Below are positions 39,741 to 41,793 of a stretch of 41,793 nt of DNA, in pieces. Below the pieces are notes generated by a model. That model ran no database searches. It was not told where the DNA came from and saw only the letters and a program-made list of their open reading frames with translations. Where the stretch lies: contig JAWOJB010000001.1 of assembly GCA_046484325.1 (NCBI GenBank), forward strand, positions 1 to 41,793, read 5' to 3'. Each line of letters begins with the position of its first letter. Positions within the stretch are counted from its first letter, which is position 1. The DNA is from JAWOJB01 sp046484325. GTDB lineage: Bacteria > Actinomycetota > Acidimicrobiia > Spongiisociales > ZC4RG35. The position numbers and the translations under genes were made by a program.

Positions 39741-40940
39741 GTGCAGGACGCCACGACCCAACAAGCCCGCCTGCTCGAACGTGTCGACCGGGTGGAACCC
39801 CCATCGGATCTGCTCGCCAAGCTCGAGCGCGGCATACCCTTGCGGGTGAAGCTCGGCCTGGATCCGACGGCCCCTGCCGTCACCCTCGGTTGGGCGGTGG
39901 TGCTGCGCAAGCTCCGGACCTTCCAGGATCTGGGGCACACCGCGGTGTTGATCGTGGGCGACTTCACCGCCAGGGTGGGGGATCCATCGGGCCGCAGCGA
40001 GACCCGGCCCCGTCTCACCGCCGCCGAGGTCGAGGGCTACACCGGTGCCGTCCTGTCCCAGATCCTCTCGATCCTGCGACCCGAGCCCCTCGAGATCCGC
40101 TACAACTCGGAGTGGCTCGGTGACCTCGACATGGGGGAGGCGCTCGAGCTCACCTCCAAGGCCACGGTGGCCCAGATGCTCGAACGGGGCGACTTCGCCA
40201 AGCGCTACGAGCAGGGCATCCCGATCTCGGTCATGGAGTTCCTCTACCCGCTGCTGCAGGGCTACGACTCGGTGGCGGTTGCAGCGGACGTCGAGCTCGG
40301 GGGGGCCGATCAGCTGTGGAACCTCATGATGGGACGGGTGATCCAGGAGCGGTACGGGATGGAGCCGCAGGTGGCGATGACGGTGCCGTTGCTCGTCGGC
40401 ACCGACGGCAGCCAGAAGATGTCCCAGTCGCTCGGGAATTACATCGGGATCACCGAGCCGGCCGACGAGATCTTCGGCAAGACGATGAGCATCCCCGACC
40501 ACCTGATGGAGTCGTGGTACCTGCTCACGACCGAGCTCGAGCAGGACGAGGTCGCCCGGATCGGGACGGCCCTGCGGGACGGGTCACTCCATCCCGGCGG
40601 GGCCAAGCGACGGCTGGCACGGGAGATCGTGAGCCTCTACCAGGGTGAGGATGCCGCCCGGGCCGCCGAGGAGCGCTTCGACGTCGTGCATCGCCTCGGA
40701 GCGGTGCCGGATGACGTCAGCGGGTACCCCCTCCCGGACGAGGATCCCATCTACCTACCCGGGGTGTTGCGGGATGCCGGGCTCGTGGCCTCGGGCGGCG
40801 AGGGCCGCCGGCTCATCGCCCAGGGGGCGGTGCGCCTCACCGACCCCGACGAGGTCCTGGCCCAGGAGCACGTCGAGCGCAGCCTGCTGGAGGGCCGGGT
40901 CTTGAAGGTCGGGAAGCGTCGGTTCGTCCGGCTGCTCTGA
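39741..40940 (+). CDS. tyrS: tyrosyl-tRNA synthetase (TyrZ-like type, variant HIGH motif)
   Basis: 399 residues, class I. LRVKLGLDPTAP, TAVLIVGDFTARVGDPSG, GGADQLWNLMMGR and KMSQSLGNYIGI (residues 226-230 hold the KMSKS-type loop) identify the longer, TyrZ-like bacterial group. A C-terminal S4 domain is present (LVASGGEGRRLIAQGAVRL). The HIGH motif, normally HLGH in this group, reads T48-L-G-W51, so both histidines are replaced. The rest looks intact and it is the only tyrS in the window, so it is probably functional. GTG start with GGAGG 6 nt upstream. Confidence 0.94.
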   Translation: MQDATTQQARLLERVDRVEPPSDLLAKLERGIPLRVKLGLDPTAPAVTLGWAVVLRKLRTFQDLGHTAVLIVGDFTARVGDPSGRSETRPRLTAAEVEGYTGAVLSQILSILRPEPLEIRYNSEWLGDLDMGEALELTSKATVAQMLERGDFAKRYEQGIPISVMEFLYPLLQGYDSVAVAADVELGGADQLWNLMMGRVIQERYGMEPQVAMTVPLLVGTDGSQKMSQSLGNYIGITEPADEIFGKTMSIPDHLMESWYLLTTELEQDEVARIGTALRDGSLHPGGAKRRLAREIVSLYQGEDAARAAEERFDVVHRLGAVPDDVSGYPLPDEDPIYLPGVLRDAGLVASGGEGRRLIAQGAVRLTDPDEVLAQEHVERSLLEGRVLKVGKRRFVRLL

Positions 40941-40950
40941 ACCTCCCGGA

Positions 40951-40979
40951 TTGCGCCCGGACGGGGAGACGTGTAGGGT
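40951..40979 (+). promoter_or_regulatory. rRNA operon promoter P1 candidate
   Basis: TTGCGC (40951-40956), a 17-nt spacer and TAGGGT (40974-40979). It begins 10 nt after the tyrS stop. The -10 box is exactly the 6-nt loop of the inverted repeat at 40965-40988. Confidence 0.5.
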
Positions 40980-40988
40980 CACGTCTCC
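40965..40988 (+). terminator. 9-bp inverted repeat after tyrS (terminator or operator)
   Basis: GGAGACGTG / CACGTCTCC, perfect 9 bp with loop TAGGGT. As RNA from tyrS readthrough it would form a terminator-like hairpin without a T-tract. As DNA it is a dyad centred on the putative P1 -10 box and could be an operator. Confidence 0.45.
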
Positions 40989-41015
40989 AACCCCTAGGTC
41001 GACGTCCGCGAGTTC

Positions 41016-41031
41016 CCGGACACCTGTCCGG
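41016..41031 (+). repeat. 16-bp near-perfect palindrome upstream of rRNA promoter P2
   Basis: CCGGACACCTGTCCGG: 7-bp arms CCGGACA and TGTCCGG around CC, ending 23 nt before the P2 -35 box. It could be a regulator-binding dyad; no protein is assigned. Confidence 0.4.
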
Positions 41032-41054
41032 TGCGCGTGTCTGTCTTCGACCGC

Positions 41055-41083
41055 TTGACGGTCGGCTCTGGTCGATCTACCAT
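41055..41083 (+). promoter_or_regulatory. rRNA operon promoter P2
   Basis: TTGACG (41055-41060), exactly 17 nt, TACCAT (41078-41083). This is the best sigma-70-type promoter in the window and lies about 267 nt before the mature 16S end, a normal distance for an rRNA promoter. Confidence 0.8.
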
Positions 41084-41089
41084 GAGGGG

Positions 41090-41349
41090 TCGCCCCCCAG
41101 TCGAGGGGCTGCCGCGACGGCAGCCGTCTCGGGCGGTGGGCTCGAGCCTCGGGCTCCTTGACAACTGAACAGTGTGCCAAAAGTCAGCATGCGCCATCCC
41201 GGAAGGTTCCGGCCAACGGCCGGACTCGAAGGGCTGGCTGCAACAGCAATGAGCTCGGGTCTTCGGACCCGGGACCCTTGATAACTCGAGCTTGAGAAGA
41301 CTCGAGACTGACAGGAGTGCTCTCGCCTTCGGGCGGGAGGCATGAATGT
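41090..41349 (+). promoter_or_regulatory. rRNA leader with boxB/boxA-like antitermination elements and processing hairpins
   Basis: After P2 come GGCTGCCG-CGA-CGGCAGCC (41107-41125) and GAGCC-TCG-GGCTC (41144-41156). The boxA-like CCTTGACAACTGAACAGTG follows directly, with GTGCCAAAAG after it, as in other actinobacterial rRNA leaders. Further hairpins are CCGGCC-AAC-GGCCGG (41209-41223), CGGGTC-UUCG-GACCCG (41256-41271), and CGCC-UUCG-GGCG (41324-41335). A second boxA-like CCCTTGATAACTC lies at 41275-41287. NusB, encoded at 10382, is the expected boxA ligand. No tRNA or protein gene is present in this 409-nt gap. Confidence 0.65.

Positions 41350-41793
<444 letters not shown>

Noticed and set aside
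41158..41186. TTGACA at 41158 as a third rRNA promoter
   Set aside because: No TANNNT follows at 16-18 nt (AAGTCA is there). The sequence fits a boxA-like leader motif better.
41285..41306. Two CTCGAG copies as an attachment site or mobile-element end
   Set aside because: They flank 10 nt in the rRNA leader and pair as part of the leader fold. There is no integrase, direct-repeat pair or insertion-sequence gene nearby.

Overview
The window is a dense, very GC-rich stretch of bacterial chromosome (about 70% GC by eye). It carries about 45 protein genes, almost all on the + strand, and ends about 440 nt into a 16S rRNA gene. The 16S text and the gene order point to an actinobacterium. The mIHF-type nucleoid protein, the PriA without helicase motifs and the alaS-ruvX-mltG-aroE-pilD-aroCKB-efp-nusB-pyr-mihF-gmk-rpoZ-coaBC-metK-priA-fmt-rsmB-rpe-rib order are actinobacterial. 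The 16S segment (AGCAGGGAATCTTGCGCAA) resembles class Acidimicrobiia. The class call is inference from memory and has not been tested by alignment.

Layout: (1) 1-6183: end of a small membrane protein, then alaS, ruvX, mltG, aroE and a DUF4388/PATAN-like protein. (2) 6281-10786: prepilin peptidase, aroC-aroK-aroB, efp, nusB. (3) 10795-11619, minus strand: a class I methyltransferase gene broken by one in-frame amber codon. (4) 11665-20595: a full UMP-synthesis operon, pyrR-pyrB-pyrC-carA-carB-pyrD-pyrF, headed by a PyrR-binding RNA hairpin and a possible 19-codon leader ORF. (5) 20595-28555: mihF, gmk, rpoZ, coaBC, metK, priA, def, fmt, rsmB. (6) 28584-33519: rpe, a REC-GGDEF response regulator, then ribD-ribE-ribBA-ribH. 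(7) 33560-40940: infC-rpmI-rplT behind a structured leader with a terminator-like hairpin, then an rRNA methyltransferase, pheS-pheT, mpg and tyrS. (8) 40941-41793: rRNA-operon control region with two promoters and nut-like hairpins, then 16S rRNA.

The genes are mostly housekeeping: aminoacyl-tRNA synthesis, translation initiation, elongation and N-terminal processing, and the pyrimidine, riboflavin, chorismate, CoA and SAM pathways. Translational coupling is pervasive. Fourteen neighbouring pairs overlap by 4 nt (ATGA or GTGA) and four by 1 nt (TGATG).

I found no mobile element, CRISPR array, tRNA or obvious foreign island. The most interesting signals are regulatory. A recurrent TANNNT -10 element lies either 8-12 nt before start codons that lack a Shine-Dalgarno site (probable leaderless mRNAs) or further upstream of genes that have one. 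Every TAA stop codon in the window sits inside such a -10 hexamer (TAACCT). The infC leader combines a strong attenuator-like hairpin with an apparent AUC start codon. The pyr leader joins a PyrR-binding loop to a mini-ORF. The first rRNA promoter has its -10 box in the centre of a perfect inverted repeat.
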